NCBI RefSeq assembly: GCF_012848855.1
Contig: NZ_CP051630.1
Span: 2,831,501 to 2,895,500 of the forward strand
Reading direction: 5' to 3'
DNA length: 64,000 nucleotides
Origin: Pyruvatibacter mobilis
GTDB lineage: Bacteria; Pseudomonadota; Alphaproteobacteria; CGMCC-115125
Shown here: positions 8,606 to 19,483 of the stretch, piece by piece
Position numbering within the stretch: position 1 is the stretch's first letter
How the letters are laid out: each line of letters starts with the position of its first letter
Notes under the pieces: generated by a model
The model's database searches: none
What the model was told of the DNA's origin: nothing
The model's input: the letters and a program-made list of their open reading frames with translations, nothing else
Program-made: the position numbers and the translations under genes

Positions 8606-9655
8606 CTACTCGACCGCCTCATCTTCCGGGGACGGAAGAATGGCGGCTGACGCCGGATGCACCATCAAGCGCTTGATGCGGCGCGGATCGGCGTCGGTGA
8701 TCTCGAACTCGATCCCGCTGTCATGCACGACGACTTCGCCGCGCTGCGGCACCCGGCCAAGCAGTTCGAAGATAAGGCCGCCGAGTGTATCCGGCGGATC
8801 CTCGCTGTCTTCAGACAGCAGTCCTATGCCGAGCATCTGCTCAAGTTCCTCGATCTCGGCCCGGGCAATGGCATCGATGCGGCCATCCTCCAGGCGCTCA
8901 AGGTCAGGGCGTTCTTCTTCGTCGTGCTCGTCCTCGATTTCGCCGACGATTTCCTCGACCAGGTCTTCGATGGTGACGAGACCGTCGGTGCCGCCATACT
9001 CATCGATCACCAGCGCCATGTGCTGGCGGCTGGCCTGCATCTTGAGCAGCAGGTCGATGGCCGGCATGGAGGGCGGCACATAGATGAGATCACGGCGGAT
9101 GGTGCTGACGGCAAAGCTGCGGGACTGGTCAACCTCACTGGCTGCAGCATCGCCTTCTCCGGCCTTGGTTTCGCCATCGGGCGTGCTGCTGAGGCCGTGA
9201 TGGGCGGCGATCCAGCCCAACAGATCCTTGATGTGGACCATGCCGCGCGGGTCATCGAGGGTTTCGCGGTAGACCGGCAGGCGCGAATGGTTGGCTTCCT
9301 GGAAGGTCGCGATGAGTTCATCGAGGGTCGCGCCTTCTTCCACCGCCACAATGTCCGGGCGGGGCACCATCACGTCCTCGGTCCGCAGTTCGTTGAAGCC
9401 CAGCAGATTGACGAACATGTCCTGCTCGGCCTTGGACAGCTGCAGACCGCCTTCACGGTCCTCGCCCAGTACGGCATCAAGGGAGGCTTCGAGTGATCCG
9501 GGTTCGGATCCTCCGACAACATAGCGCCATGCGCGGGCGAGGCGCTGGGTGAGCGGCTGCGCGGGCGTTGTCTGCGCAACGTCCGCCTGCGTACTGCTGG
9601 GGTCGGATTTATCGGCTGCAGGGTCGCGATGCGACGGATCGCCGGCCAAGGCCAT
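8606..9655 (-). CDS. corC: CorC/YbeX-type hemolysin-family protein with CBS pair
   Basis: This 349-residue protein has a disordered acidic N-terminus (1-80), an [20 protein letters not shown] region leading into two CBS domains (about 95-245), and a C-terminal CorC_HlyC domain (about 260-335) with [16 protein letters not shown]. It lacks membrane segments, so it is the cytosolic YbeX type rather than the DUF21 type. An acidic insert of about 30 residues separates the two CBS repeats. I chose ATG 9655; the frame extends 23 codons upstream without a good ribosome site. YbeX has been linked to ribosome metabolism and Mg2+/Co2+ homeostasis, in line with ybeY next door. Confidence 0.9.
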   Translation of the reverse strand: MALAGDPSHRDPAADKSDPSSTQADVAQTTPAQPLTQRLARAWRYVVGGSEPGSLEASLDAVLGEDREGGLQLSKAEQDMFVNLLGFNELRTEDVMVPRPDIVAVEEGATLDELIATFQEANHSRLPVYRETLDDPRGMVHIKDLLGWIAAHHGLSSTPDGETKAGEGDAAASEVDQSRSFAVSTIRRDLIYVPPSMPAIDLLLKMQASRQHMALVIDEYGGTDGLVTIEDLVEEIVGEIEDEHDEEERPDLERLEDGRIDAIARAEIEELEQMLGIGLLSEDSEDPPDTLGGLIFELLGRVPQRGEVVVHDSGIEFEITDADPRRIKRLMVHPASAAILPSPEDEAVE

Positions 9656-9764
9656 GACGTAGGGCTCCTCGTATCCGGCAACCGAAAGCCCGCCGGATGG
9701 GCATGATGCAAGTGTGCGGCCCAATCATTACAGAAGCATGGGCCGTCGCGCCACCAATTGCCGG

Positions 9765-10289
9765 TCAGGCCGCATAGGGGTCGGGAATGCCGAGGCGGGC
9801 CAGAAGCGTGCGTTCCAGCGCTTCCATCTCTTCGGCCTCTTCCTCGGTCTCGTGATCGTGACCCTGCAAATGCAGCATGCCGTGCACGGCAAGGTGCTGG
9901 AGATGGTGCGCAAGGGGCTTGTCTTCCTTGTCGGCCTCCCGGGCCAGGGTCTGATAGCTCATGGCGAGATCCCCCAGATGGCACACCAGCGTGCCGTCTT
10001 CAGAGGGGACCGGCATGTCGGGCCCGGGGAAGGAGAGGACGTTGGTCGGGCGGTCCTTGCCGCGCCATTCGCGGTTCAGGGCCTGCAGGGTGGTGTCACC
10101 GGCGAGAAGCACACAGACTTCGGCGCGGGGGGCACCGCCGGTGTCACCTGCGCCATCTGTGCCCCCGGACCAGGCGAGACGCAGGGCCTGCCCGATCAGC
10201 GTTTCGGCATCGGGCACTGCCTGCCAGCTGTCGTCCTCGCATCGAAACTCTATATGCAGGGAAACATCGTTCGGGGAATCATCGTCCAT
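9765..10289 (-). CDS. ybeY: Endoribonuclease YbeY (16S rRNA 3' processing)
   Basis: YbeY is a zinc endoribonuclease involved in 16S rRNA maturation and ribosome quality control. The diagnostic metal site HGMLHLQGHDHETEEEA is at about residues 135-151, preceded by the conserved NREWRGKDRPTNVLSFP. The protein is 174 residues; a Gly/Asp-rich insert (WSGGTDGAGDTGGAP) at about 40-55 is longer than in E. coli. It starts 12 bases after the phoH stop. Confidence 0.96.
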   Translation of the reverse strand: MDDDSPNDVSLHIEFRCEDDSWQAVPDAETLIGQALRLAWSGGTDGAGDTGGAPRAEVCVLLAGDTTLQALNREWRGKDRPTNVLSFPGPDMPVPSEDGTLVCHLGDLAMSYQTLAREADKEDKPLAHHLQHLAVHGMLHLQGHDHETEEEAEEMEALERTLLARLGIPDPYAA

Positions 10290-10301
10290 GGGAAAGCGGC
10301 C

Positions 10302-11420
10302 TCAGGCCTTCGGTCCCGTATCGCCCGCCTTGTCGCCGCCGCTGTCCTGCAGGTTCGGCAGGCGTTTGCCATCGGCCTTGGAGTAGGCGTCGACGATGCG
10401 GGTGACGAGGGGGTGGCGTACCACGTCCACATTGGCGAATTCGGTGACGGCGACGCCGGGTACGTTACGCAGCACGTCGCGCGCCTCGCGCAGGCCGGAC
10501 TTGGCACCCATGGGCAAATCGACCTGGGTGGGATCGCCGGTGATCGCCATGCGTGAATTCTCGCCCAGACGGGTCAGGAACATCCGCATCTGCACCGATG
10601 TGCAGTTCTGCGCTTCATCGAGAATGACGTAGGAATTGGAGAGCGTGCGACCGCGCATGAAGGCAAGCGGCGCGACTTCGATTTCCCCGGATTCAAGGCT
10701 GCGGGCCACCTGCTCGGCGGGCAGCGTGTCGTAGAGCGCGTCATAGAGCGGGCGCAGATAGGGGTCGATCTTGTCGCGCAGATCCCCGGGGAGGAAGCCG
10801 AGGCGCTCGCCTGCTTCCACGGCCGGGCGCGACAGGATGATGCGGTCCACCTGGCCCTTGATGAACAGGGAGACGGCAGCTGCGACGGCGAGATAGGTCT
10901 TGCCGGTGCCCGCAGGACCGATGCCGAAGACAAGCTCGTTGGTCTGCAGCGACTGCATGTATTGCGCCTGGTTGGCAGAGCGCGGCTCGATCACCCGGCG
11001 CTTGGTGACGAACTGCACGCTGGCCGAGCCACGCCTTGCTTCCGGCATGGCGCTGGTGGCCATGCGCACGGCACCGTCCACATCAGCCATCACCACGTCC
11101 TGACCGCGCTTGAGCTTTCCATAGAGATCCCCCAGGGCACGGGCCGCCTGACCTCGGGTGTCCTCATCGCCCCGGATGGCCACGCGGTTGCCACGGGGGG
11201 TGAGGGTGACGCCGAGGAGCTGCTCGATACGGGCAAGATTGCAATCGGCTACCCCAGCCAGCGCGCTTACCAACTGGTTGTCGTCGAAATCCAGCACCAC
11301 AACATCGGGCCGCGCACCGCCCTGGGAGCGGATGCCCGGCTGACCGCCGGCAGGCGGCTGATCCGCGGAACCGTCCTCTGTTCCGGACGGGATGGGCGAG
11401 GTGCTGTTTTCGACTGGCAA
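10302..11420 (-). CDS. phoH: PhoH-family ATPase
   Basis: The protein has a Walker A motif FGIGPAGTGKTYLAVAA and a Walker B/DEAQN stretch (YVILDEAQNCTSVQMRMFLTR) in a PhoH domain (about 150-350). An N-terminal KH-like region (about 55-130) precedes it, as in PhoH/YbeZ proteins that work with YbeY. I chose TTG 11420 (372 residues) because AAGGAG lies 7 bases upstream and the frame further upstream overlaps miaB. The start precedes a disordered stretch, so the exact N-terminus is uncertain. Confidence 0.92.
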   Translation of the reverse strand: MPVENSTSPIPSGTEDGSADQPPAGGQPGIRSQGGARPDVVVLDFDDNQLVSALAGVADCNLARIEQLLGVTLTPRGNRVAIRGDEDTRGQAARALGDLYGKLKRGQDVVMADVDGAVRMATSAMPEARRGSASVQFVTKRRVIEPRSANQAQYMQSLQTNELVFGIGPAGTGKTYLAVAAAVSLFIKGQVDRIILSRPAVEAGERLGFLPGDLRDKIDPYLRPLYDALYDTLPAEQVARSLESGEIEVAPLAFMRGRTLSNSYVILDEAQNCTSVQMRMFLTRLGENSRMAITGDPTQVDLPMGAKSGLREARDVLRNVPGVAVTEFANVDVVRHPLVTRIVDAYSKADGKRLPNLQDSGGDKAGDTGPKA

Positions 11421-11445
11421 GCAGCGGCTCCTTCTCAAGGATGGG

Positions 11446-12876
<1,431 letters not shown>

Positions 12877-13094
12877 GACTTGGATTTCACTCCGTGGGAA
12901 CAGGCGCAACGTACTGATTTATCATCCTATATGCGCCTGATTGGCCTTGCGCTCAACTGACACCGTTAATGGCCTGCCATGCGGACGGGAGTGGGCGGGA
13001 GAAAGCGGACCCTGAGCCCGACTCGCCCTGTCCAAACAATGGGGGCGGCAGATGGCAGGCGGATGACAGTGTGTGAGGCCGGGCGGGACGGTGC

Positions 13095-13913
13095 TCAGGC
13101 GGCCTTGCGGCCGGCGTCATCCCGGCCGGAGATGGCCCGGGATACGCCTTCTGCCACCTTGTCCTCACAATAGCGCGCCAGGGCCTTGCGGGTGCCGGCC
13201 TCGGTGATGGAAACCGGTTCATGGAACTCCAGCACCACGTCAAATGGCCCGAGTTTGAACACGTCCCACAGATGCGGGACGAGATCCATGTCGCCATACC
13301 AGGCAAAGAAGGGCCGGTAGTGGCGGCCCATGGGAATGCCGTGCAGGCGCGTATAGGCAAGCGAGACGGGCTGCACCATCACCATGTCGTCCAGGGTGCC
13401 GTCCTCGCCGACGACGCTCATCTGGGCGACGGACATGAGGGCGCTCTTGAAGGGCAGCACCCGGTTGCCGTCATTGGAGGTACCTTCCGGAAACAGGATC
13501 AGCGTGTCGCCATTGACGATGCGGGCGTGGATTTCGTTGCGGTGCTCGCGGGTCTTGGTGCGGCGCTCGCGCTCGACGAAGACCGTGCGCTGGAGTTTGG
13601 ACATCTGCCCGAAGAAGGGCCAGGTGGCCACTTCGCTCTTGGCGATGAAGGAGACCGGGAAGACCGTGCTCATCACCGGGATATCGAGATAGGAGGTATG
13701 GTTGGCGCAGATGAGCACCGGCCTGTCAGTGACCGGCGTGCCCTTGACGGTGACCTTGATGCCGATGAGCTTGCACAACAGGCGGTGATAGCGCACCGGC
13801 AGGCTGCGCGCGCCGGCAAGACCGAAACGGATGAGAAGCCACTGCACAGGCATGATGGCGACCGTCATGCCGAGAAAGCCTGCTACCCGAAGACCGGCGC
13901 GCCAGGTGCCCAT
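13095..13913 (-). CDS. olsA: PlsC-family 1-acylglycerol-3-phosphate or lyso-ornithine-lipid acyltransferase (OlsA candidate)
   Basis: This 272-residue membrane-bound acyltransferase has an N-terminal hydrophobic segment (about 10-35), the catalytic NHTSYLD (H-x4-D; about 90) and the substrate-binding FPEGTS (about 160). The place between fur and miaB is, as I recall, where Sinorhizobium meliloti carries olsA, the O-acyltransferase that completes ornithine lipid. An olsB homologue lies about 20 kb away in this window, also in the matching context. OlsA is therefore more likely than a general PlsC, but sequence alone does not separate the two. Confidence 0.75.
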   Translation of the reverse strand: MGTWRAGLRVAGFLGMTVAIMPVQWLLIRFGLAGARSLPVRYHRLLCKLIGIKVTVKGTPVTDRPVLICANHTSYLDIPVMSTVFPVSFIAKSEVATWPFFGQMSKLQRTVFVERERRTKTREHRNEIHARIVNGDTLILFPEGTSNDGNRVLPFKSALMSVAQMSVVGEDGTLDDMVMVQPVSLAYTRLHGIPMGRHYRPFFAWYGDMDLVPHLWDVFKLGPFDVVLEFHEPVSITEAGTRKALARYCEDKVAEGVSRAISGRDDAGRKAA

Positions 13914-13941
13914 GAGCGTGTCCCCCCTACCCCGGCCGGTG

Positions 13942-14376
13942 TCAGCCGGCGGAGGCCTTTGACTTGTTCTTGTCGGAAAGAGGCACGCCATAGAGCTCGA
14001 GACGATGGTCCACAAGCTCGTAGCCCAGCTCGCGGGCAACGATTTCCTGCAGCCGCTCGATTTCCTCGTTGTTGAATTCCACCACTTCGCCCGTCTGCAC
14101 GTTGATCAGATGATCGTGGTGATCGTCGGTGGCGGGCTCGTAGCGGGAGCGGCCGTCACGGAAATCGTGGCGCTCCAGAATGCCGGCTTCCTCGAAGAGG
14201 CGCACGGTGCGGTAGACCGTGGCAATGGAGATGTTGGGGTCCACCTCCGAGGCGCGGCGATACAGCTCTTCCACATCCGGGTGGTCATCGGAGGCTGACA
14301 GCACGCGGGCAATGACGCGGCGCTGCTCGGTCATGCGCATGCCTTTTTCGACGCAAAGTGTCTCTAGCCTGTCCAT
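13942..14376 (-). CDS. fur: Fur-family metalloregulator (Fur/Mur type)
   Basis: This 144-residue protein has a winged helix (about 10-80) with ISIATVYRTVRLFEEAG and a metal-binding dimer domain with DDHHDHLINV and VDHRLELYG. The histidine, acidic and HHDH positions of both regulatory metal sites are present. The structural CxxC of enterobacterial Fur is replaced by N-x2-T (LINVQTGEV), a known feature of alphaproteobacterial Fur/Mur. It may therefore sense manganese or iron status. I chose ATG 14376; the upstream extension is Arg-rich and non-conserved. Confidence 0.92.
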   Translation of the reverse strand: MDRLETLCVEKGMRMTEQRRVIARVLSASDDHPDVEELYRRASEVDPNISIATVYRTVRLFEEAGILERHDFRDGRSRYEPATDDHHDHLINVQTGEVVEFNNEEIERLQEIVARELGYELVDHRLELYGVPLSDKNKSKASAG

Positions 14377-14503
14377 CTCGCTTATCCGTCCTGATCTTCG
14401 AACGCGGTCGTTCCGGTGCCGGCGGACGGCCTGCACCAGTTTGGAAACAATCTAGACCTTCCGGCCTCCGGCGTCATCCTTTTGAGGCAAAAGCCTCATG
14501 AAA

Positions 14504-15034
14504 TCAAAGGTTTTGCGACTGATCCGCATCGGCGGACCAGCACATGACGATGCCGTCCACCGCCCCACCCTCCGGGCGTCGGTAGTAAGCCTTGCGGGTG
14601 CCGGCCGTCTCGAAGCCGAGGGATGCGTAGAGGGCGCGGGCGGCGTCATTGTCGGCAGCGACTTCGAGGAAGACCGACGTACATCCGGCAGCCAGGCAGG
14701 CGGTGATGCCCCCCAGAACAAGACCGCGCCCGGCGCCCTGACGGCGGCCGGCGGGATCAACAGCGATGGTCAGCACCTCGGCCTCGGTGCCGGCCACCCG
14801 CATGAGGATGAAACCGGCCAGCACATCATCTTCACCCTGGGGGCCGCAGACGAGGGCAAAGGTGCCCGGGGTTGCCAGCAAGTCGGCGAAGGCCTGTCTG
14901 GTCCAGACCGCGTGGGGCGGAAAGGCTGCGGCATGCAGATCGGCGACGGTGTCGAGCTCACCGGGCCGGGCGGGGCGGACATGCGGGCGCATGGAAGATG
15001 TGGCAGCCGCCGCGGACTGAGCTGTCTCAGGCAT
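14504..15034 (-). CDS. rimI: Ribosomal-protein-alanine N-acetyltransferase RimI-like (GNAT)
   Basis: This 176-residue GNAT protein carries the acetyl-CoA-binding signature VDPAGRRQGAGRGLVLG and the C-terminal LEVAADNDAARALYASLGF. Its ATG overlaps the end of tsaB by 8 bases, the conserved tsaB-rimI coupling. RimI acetylates the N-terminus of ribosomal protein S18 in E. coli. In alphaproteobacteria the substrate may be different or broader. Confidence 0.9.
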   Translation of the reverse strand: MPETAQSAAAATSSMRPHVRPARPGELDTVADLHAAAFPPHAVWTRQAFADLLATPGTFALVCGPQGEDDVLAGFILMRVAGTEAEVLTIAVDPAGRRQGAGRGLVLGGITACLAAGCTSVFLEVAADNDAARALYASLGFETAGTRKAYYRRPEGGAVDGIVMCWSADADQSQNL

Positions 15035-15764
15035 GGGGCAGCGCTCCGCCGTTTTCGGGCTCCTTGGCATCCGGCGGACGCAGGTAGAGCGGGGATGGCG
15101 GGCCGACCCTGTCATCTGGGGCGACGAGCGCGAGGCGGGCAATCCACTCGGCCTGCGGCGCCCACAGGCTTTCATCCACGACATTGACGTCGGCTGCGCG
15201 GGACCGGGCGGCGAGCGCGTCAGCCAGCTTGGGTGCGCCCGAGCCGGACAGATTCACAAGCCCCTCGGGCACGGCGTCGGCTGCTGTTGCCAGGTCCACC
15301 ACGGACGGCGCGACGACGAGCGTGCCGAGCGGGTCGACGACCTGCAGGTAGACTTCGTCATTGCGCGCATCAAAGGCGATGACACCGGCGCGCAGGGGCT
15401 GACCGGCTTCCGGTTCCGGCAGGGTGACGGCCACAGCCTCCAGCGTGGTGACACCGACAATGGGGATATCATGGGACAGGCCGAAACTGCGGGCCGCCGA
15501 CAGGCCGACACGCAAACCCGCAAAGGTACCGGGCCCGACCGTGACGCCGATGCGCGTGAGATCCTTTAGCTCAAGGCCTGCGGCTTCGAGCACGCCGCCG
15601 ATCATCGGGATCAGATACTCGGCATGGCCGCGCTTCATGGGTTCATGTGCCTTGGCCACGATGGCACCGCTGCGCGACACGATGGCAGCCTGGCAGGCAT
15701 CCATGGCGGTATCGAAGCCAAGGACGAAGACGTCGTCCGGCCCGGTATTCGAAGATGAGGTCAC
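15027..15764 (-). CDS. tsaB: tRNA threonylcarbamoyladenosine biosynthesis protein TsaB
   Basis: TsaB is the non-catalytic partner of TsaD in t6A37 synthesis. The 245-residue protein shows LGFDTAMDACQAAIV at the start, HAEYLIPMIGGVL, and the signature VTVGPGTFAGLRVGLSAARS. The start is GTG. It overlaps rimI, which is translated next. Length and motifs are normal for the group. Confidence 0.95.
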   Translation of the reverse strand: MTSSSNTGPDDVFVLGFDTAMDACQAAIVSRSGAIVAKAHEPMKRGHAEYLIPMIGGVLEAAGLELKDLTRIGVTVGPGTFAGLRVGLSAARSFGLSHDIPIVGVTTLEAVAVTLPEPEAGQPLRAGVIAFDARNDEVYLQVVDPLGTLVVAPSVVDLATAADAVPEGLVNLSGSGAPKLADALAARSRAADVNVVDESLWAPQAEWIARLALVAPDDRVGPPSPLYLRPPDAKEPENGGALPHA

Positions 15765-15803
15765 AACTTAATCCGTATAGAAATCAACTGTCGGCCAACC
15801 GGA

Positions 15804-16397
15804 TCACAGCACCGTGCAGGCGTCATCGAAGGGCAGACGCGGCGAGCGCGGATCAAGCTTCGCGGCATCGCCATAGCCGATATTGCACAGGAAGTTGGAC
15901 TTGACCGTGGTGCCCTTGAAGAAAGCCTCGTCCACCCCGGCATTGTCGAAGCCGGACATGGGACCGCAATCAAGGCCGAGTGCGCGGGCAGCCATGATGA
16001 AGTACGCCCCTTGGAGAGAGCCGTTGCGGAAGGCGGTCTGTTCTGCGAATTCGGCAGACCCGTTGAACCAGTTCTTGGCATCCGGATTGTGCGGGAACAG
16101 TTCCGGGATGCGCTCGTAGAACTCCACATCATGACCGATGATCGCGCAGACGGGGGCGGCCATGGTCTTTTCCTGATTGCCCTCCATCAGAAGCGGTTTC
16201 AGGCGGGCTTTCGCCTCGTCGGATTTCACGAAGATGATGCGGGCGGGCGAGCAATTCGCGGAGGTGGGGCCCATGCGCATGAGGCCATAAAGCTCCTGCA
16301 GCGTCTCCTCGCTTACCGGCTTATCGAGCCAGAAATTGTGCGTGCGCGCCTCGTAGAAAAGCTGGTCGAGGGCCTGGGCGGAGAGCTTGTCGGACAT
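15804..16397 (-). CDS. Nitroreductase-family protein, malonic semialdehyde reductase RutE-like
   Basis: This 197-residue FMN-dependent nitroreductase-fold protein matches the RutE/HadB group: [20 protein letters not shown] at the start, the [16 protein letters not shown] substrate segment and a C-terminal [19 protein letters not shown]. In E. coli RutE reduces malonic semialdehyde in pyrimidine breakdown. No other rut genes are visible here, so the physiological role is open; a general detoxifying reductase is as likely. Confidence 0.88.
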   Translation of the reverse strand: MSDKLSAQALDQLFYEARTHNFWLDKPVSEETLQELYGLMRMGPTSANCSPARIIFVKSDEAKARLKPLLMEGNQEKTMAAPVCAIIGHDVEFYERIPELFPHNPDAKNWFNGSAEFAEQTAFRNGSLQGAYFIMAARALGLDCGPMSGFDNAGVDEAFFKGTTVKSNFLCNIGYGDAAKLDPRSPRLPFDDACTVL

Positions 16398-16466
16398 GGA
16401 TCCCTGGCTTTCTATTGGATGTACGGGCTTGCAGGCGGAATTCTGGCAAAGGCAAGGAGCGGGAAC

Positions 16467-17000
16467 TTATGCTCCGGTGGCATAAGTTAGCGATATAACG
16501 CCATCCGCATAGGCCTGATGAGAAAGAAGTTTCAACGGCGCTGCCGGACCCCCCTCAGGAAACAGCCGGATTCCGTTGCCCAGTAGCTGCGGCATGACGG
16601 ATATCTCAAGCTGGTCCACCAGGCCGGCTGCCAGGAGCGGGGCGGTCGAAGCCGGGCCACCGACAATCCAGATGTCGCCGGCTTCATCCTCCTGGCGCAT
16701 ATCCCTGACGCGCGCGACTAACTCATCCGGCCTTATGGCACGAACCCCAGCATGTGGAGCATCTTCAACCGGTCGCCCGGTTACAATCAGTGCCGGTTTA
16801 TCGTCATAGGGCCAATCACCGAACTCACGCACCTGGTCATAGGTTGCGCGGCCCATGATCAGTGTACCGACTGCTTCATAGAAGGGCGCATAGCCATAGC
16901 CGCTGTCATCGGTGAAACGCTCGAGCCATGCGACGCCGCCATCTGCCTCGGCGACGAAGCCATCCGCACTGGCGGCAATGTAGTATCGGGTAAGCGGCAT
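16467..17000 (-). CDS. Dihydrofolate reductase-family (RibD C-terminal-like) protein
   Basis: This 177-residue protein has the RibD_C/YyaP fold: YYIAASADGFVAEADGGVAWLE at the N-terminus, LIMGRATYDQV, IVTGRP, and DIWIVGGPASTAPLLAAGLVD near the C-terminus (NADPH binding and dimer contacts). Such proteins are usually uncharacterised reductases rather than true folate enzymes. It starts 13 bases after nfu reads out on the same strand, so it is probably the following gene of that transcript. Confidence 0.85.
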   Translation of the reverse strand: MPLTRYYIAASADGFVAEADGGVAWLERFTDDSGYGYAPFYEAVGTLIMGRATYDQVREFGDWPYDDKPALIVTGRPVEDAPHAGVRAIRPDELVARVRDMRQEDEAGDIWIVGGPASTAPLLAAGLVDQLEISVMPQLLGNGIRLFPEGGPAAPLKLLSHQAYADGVISLTYATGA

Positions 17001-17013
17001 ACTACTCTGCTGC

Positions 17014-17571
17014 CTAGACGGCGCGGACTTCCTGCACTTCGGGGACGAAATGCTTGAGCAGGTTCTCGACGCCGTTCTTCAGCGTGGCGGTCGAGGCCGG
17101 GCAGCCGGCGCAGGCACCGATCATGTTGAGATAGACGACGCCTTCCTCGAAGCCGTGGAAGACGATGTCGCCGCCATCCTGCGCGACGGCAGGGCGCACG
17201 CGGGTGTCGAGAATGTCCTTGATCTGGGTGACCAGTTCGCTGTCGTCGCCGTCAGAGGGCGCATGACCGGAGGATGTCTCCGCGCCATCGGCCATCAGCG
17301 GGGCGCCGGTGGTGAAATGGTCCATGATCGCGCCGAGCACGGCCGGGCGGATGTGCATCCAGTCCACATCATCAGCCTTGGTAACGGTGATGAAATCCGA
17401 GCCGAAGAACACGCCCTCCACATTGCCGAGGGCGAACAGGCGGTCCGCCAGGGGCGACGCCTTGGCTGCGTCGGCATCGGTGAAATCCGCCGTGCCTTCG
17501 CCCATTACGGTCTGGCCGGGCAGGAACTTCATGGTGGCCGGATTGGGGGTCGATTCTGTCTGAATGAACAT
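17014..17571 (-). CDS. nfuA: NfuA-type iron-sulfur cluster scaffold/carrier
   Basis: The protein has an N-terminal Nfu_N domain (MFIQTESTPNPATMKFLPGQ, about 1-90) and a C-terminal NifU-like domain (about 105-180) with the cluster-binding CxxC in MIGACAGCPAST. It carries 4Fe-4S clusters to target enzymes. MiaB, TrmB-linked SAM synthesis and radical-SAM HemW in the window are plausible clients or relatives. I chose ATG 17571 (185 residues) because the conserved N-terminus starts exactly there. Confidence 0.95.
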   Translation of the reverse strand: MFIQTESTPNPATMKFLPGQTVMGEGTADFTDADAAKASPLADRLFALGNVEGVFFGSDFITVTKADDVDWMHIRPAVLGAIMDHFTTGAPLMADGAETSSGHAPSDGDDSELVTQIKDILDTRVRPAVAQDGGDIVFHGFEEGVVYLNMIGACAGCPASTATLKNGVENLLKHFVPEVQEVRAV

Positions 17572-17716
17572 ATGCGTGCTCCGGGGCAGGTCCGGACATT
17601 TTCCGGGGCCGGAAATACCCGACCTGTGACGTTGGTTATCCCCTAAATGGCCCATGGGGGCCACCACTTCAACCATGGGGACATCAGGGTTTTGCGGATG
17701 GCGCCAGGGTGCAGGC

Positions 17717-18265
17717 TCAGGCGAGGAGGCTGATCTGCTCGTCGGTGAGGTCGCCCGGCACGATGGTGACGGGGATGCCGAAGCCGCCGGCGGCATCGCC
17801 TGCGATGGAGGAGACGAGCGGGCCCGGGCCTTCCTTGCCGGTGGCAGCGGCGAGGACGAGCACGGCGATGTCTGGGTCTTTCTCGATCAGGCTTGCGATC
17901 TTTTCACGCAGCTTGCCTTCCTTAACCACCAGCTCTGGCCGGACGCCGAAATTGTCGTAGGCCTCGGCGGCAAGCCGGTGCAGCACGCGCTCCGCCTCAT
18001 CCATGGCCTCTTCGCGCATGAGGTTTTCCACCCCCAGCCAGTGCTGGAAATCGGCCGGGCCGATGACCGCCAGAAGCGTCACCGCCCCTTCAGTGTGGGC
18101 CGCGCGGAGGGAGGCAAAGCGCAGGGCCTTGCTGGATTCTTCCGAGCCATCCGCAATGACCAGGAACTTGCGCTTGCGCGCGGGCGGCGCCTTGGGTGCC
18201 GGGTTGTCCGGCATCGGCTCCGACCACTGGGTCGCGGTCTGGGGGCTGGTACTCTTGTCGGTCAT
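17717..18265 (-). CDS. UspA-family universal stress protein
   Basis: This 182-residue protein has a disordered Pro-rich N-terminus (1-30) and one Usp domain: RKRKFLVIADGSEESSKALRFA at the first strand and an SSIAGDAAGGFGIPVTIVPG C-terminal nucleotide loop. The motif G-x2-G-x9-G of ATP-binding Usp proteins is not clear. The placing between trpS and nfu is conserved in the group. Ligand and stress signal are unknown. Confidence 0.88.
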   Translation of the reverse strand: MTDKSTSPQTATQWSEPMPDNPAPKAPPARKRKFLVIADGSEESSKALRFASLRAAHTEGAVTLLAVIGPADFQHWLGVENLMREEAMDEAERVLHRLAAEAYDNFGVRPELVVKEGKLREKIASLIEKDPDIAVLVLAAATGKEGPGPLVSSIAGDAAGGFGIPVTIVPGDLTDEQISLLA

Positions 18266-18318
18266 GCCGATGAGACTGCCCGCGCGCACGGGCAAAACGC
18301 AAGCGGCAAGATTAATGA

Positions 18319-19353
18319 CTATTTCAAGAGAATATTGGTGATCTCGCGCAGCTGTGTGCGGGCCCGCAACAGGTAGAAGCCCTGCGTTGCGAGGTGGCTG
18401 GGGAAGAACTGGGCGTCCGGTGCCCCGTCGATCACCACCCACGGGTTGAGATCGACGGTCTGCTGCATGGAGGCCATCAGTTCGTCCCAGGGCTGGGCCA
18501 GTTCACGTTCGACGAGGAGCTGGTCGAAATCACGGCGCAGCTCCCGCAGGATCATGTAGTAGCCGTAGACCTGACCCTTGGTAAAATAGAACAGATCATC
18601 CGCAGACGTATCGATGGGGAAACCGGATTCCTCCACCACGTGCCGGTCAAGCACGGCGGAGGTGGAACCAAGGTCGAGCGCGATACGATCAAGCGTTGCC
18701 TGAAGATTGTCGGCGCGGCGCTGAAAGGTGGCGTCGCCCGCGGCGAGGCGTGAATTGTAGTTGCGCAGGGCACGCATGGCCTTGCGGTACTGCGCCTCGG
18801 ATGTGGCAGTGGGGACGAGGGACGTAGTGGGGTCCCACACCCAGACATCGCCGGGATATTGCAGCAGGCCCGCTGCGGCCTGCAGGTCGGCATCCGCCTC
18901 ACTGGAGCCACGGGTGCGGCCCAATTGGTCGGTCAGCTCGAAGGAGAAGCGCGCCAGCGCGGCGACAACGCCCTTCTGGAAATTGGGCATGTTGTCGAGG
19001 ATGGCGGCGGGGACGAAGAAGGGATCATTGGCGACCCAGCCATTCTGATTGACCTCGCGGTCGATCAGGTCGGCGGTGATGGCGACCGCACGGCTTTGGC
19101 CGGGGAGCACCTCGCCCTGGATTTCATAGGCCAGCGTGTCATCCACCTTGTGGGTGATGAAGGCGCCGATGGGGTAATAAAGCAGCAGGAAGACAGCGAG
19201 TGCTATGGCCAGGCGGCGCAGCCACACACCTTCGAGGCTGGGCACCCAGCTGCGGGAGGCGGCCGGGCGGCCCACCGTGCCCGATGTATCGCGATAGGCC
19301 CATTTGTTGCGCAGGGAACGGGCGCTGTCGCGCACCTTATCGAGCATGCCCAT
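18319..19353 (-). CDS. DUF2333-family membrane-anchored protein
   Basis: This 344-residue protein has one membrane segment near the N-terminus (about 46-68, LRRLAIALAVFLLLYYPIGAF) and a large periplasmic part. The conserved features are AITADLIDREVNQNGWVANDPFFVPAAILDNMPNFQKG and, later, DDLFYFTKGQVYGYYMILRELRRDF (described in outline). These mark DUF2333. Function is unknown. It lies 130 bases after trpS. Confidence 0.85.
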   Translation of the reverse strand: MGMLDKVRDSARSLRNKWAYRDTSGTVGRPAASRSWVPSLEGVWLRRLAIALAVFLLLYYPIGAFITHKVDDTLAYEIQGEVLPGQSRAVAITADLIDREVNQNGWVANDPFFVPAAILDNMPNFQKGVVAALARFSFELTDQLGRTRGSSEADADLQAAAGLLQYPGDVWVWDPTTSLVPTATSEAQYRKAMRALRNYNSRLAAGDATFQRRADNLQATLDRIALDLGSTSAVLDRHVVEESGFPIDTSADDLFYFTKGQVYGYYMILRELRRDFDQLLVERELAQPWDELMASMQQTVDLNPWVVIDGAPDAQFFPSHLATQGFYLLRARTQLREITNILLK

Positions 19354-19483
19354 GGATGTGGCCCGGCCTCTCTTTCAGCTTCAGGGACTATAGCGGGTCT
19401 GTCGTGGTTCGGCTTTTACATAAGAAGCGCGGGAAATGGATCAAGTGACGCCCTCTCCCGCGCTCTTGTCTGCAGACCACAGG

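Noticed and set aside
14483-14498. TGAGGC-AAAA-GCCTCA inverted repeat after rimI as a terminator
   Set aside because: The short stem is not followed by a T run on either strand; could be chance.
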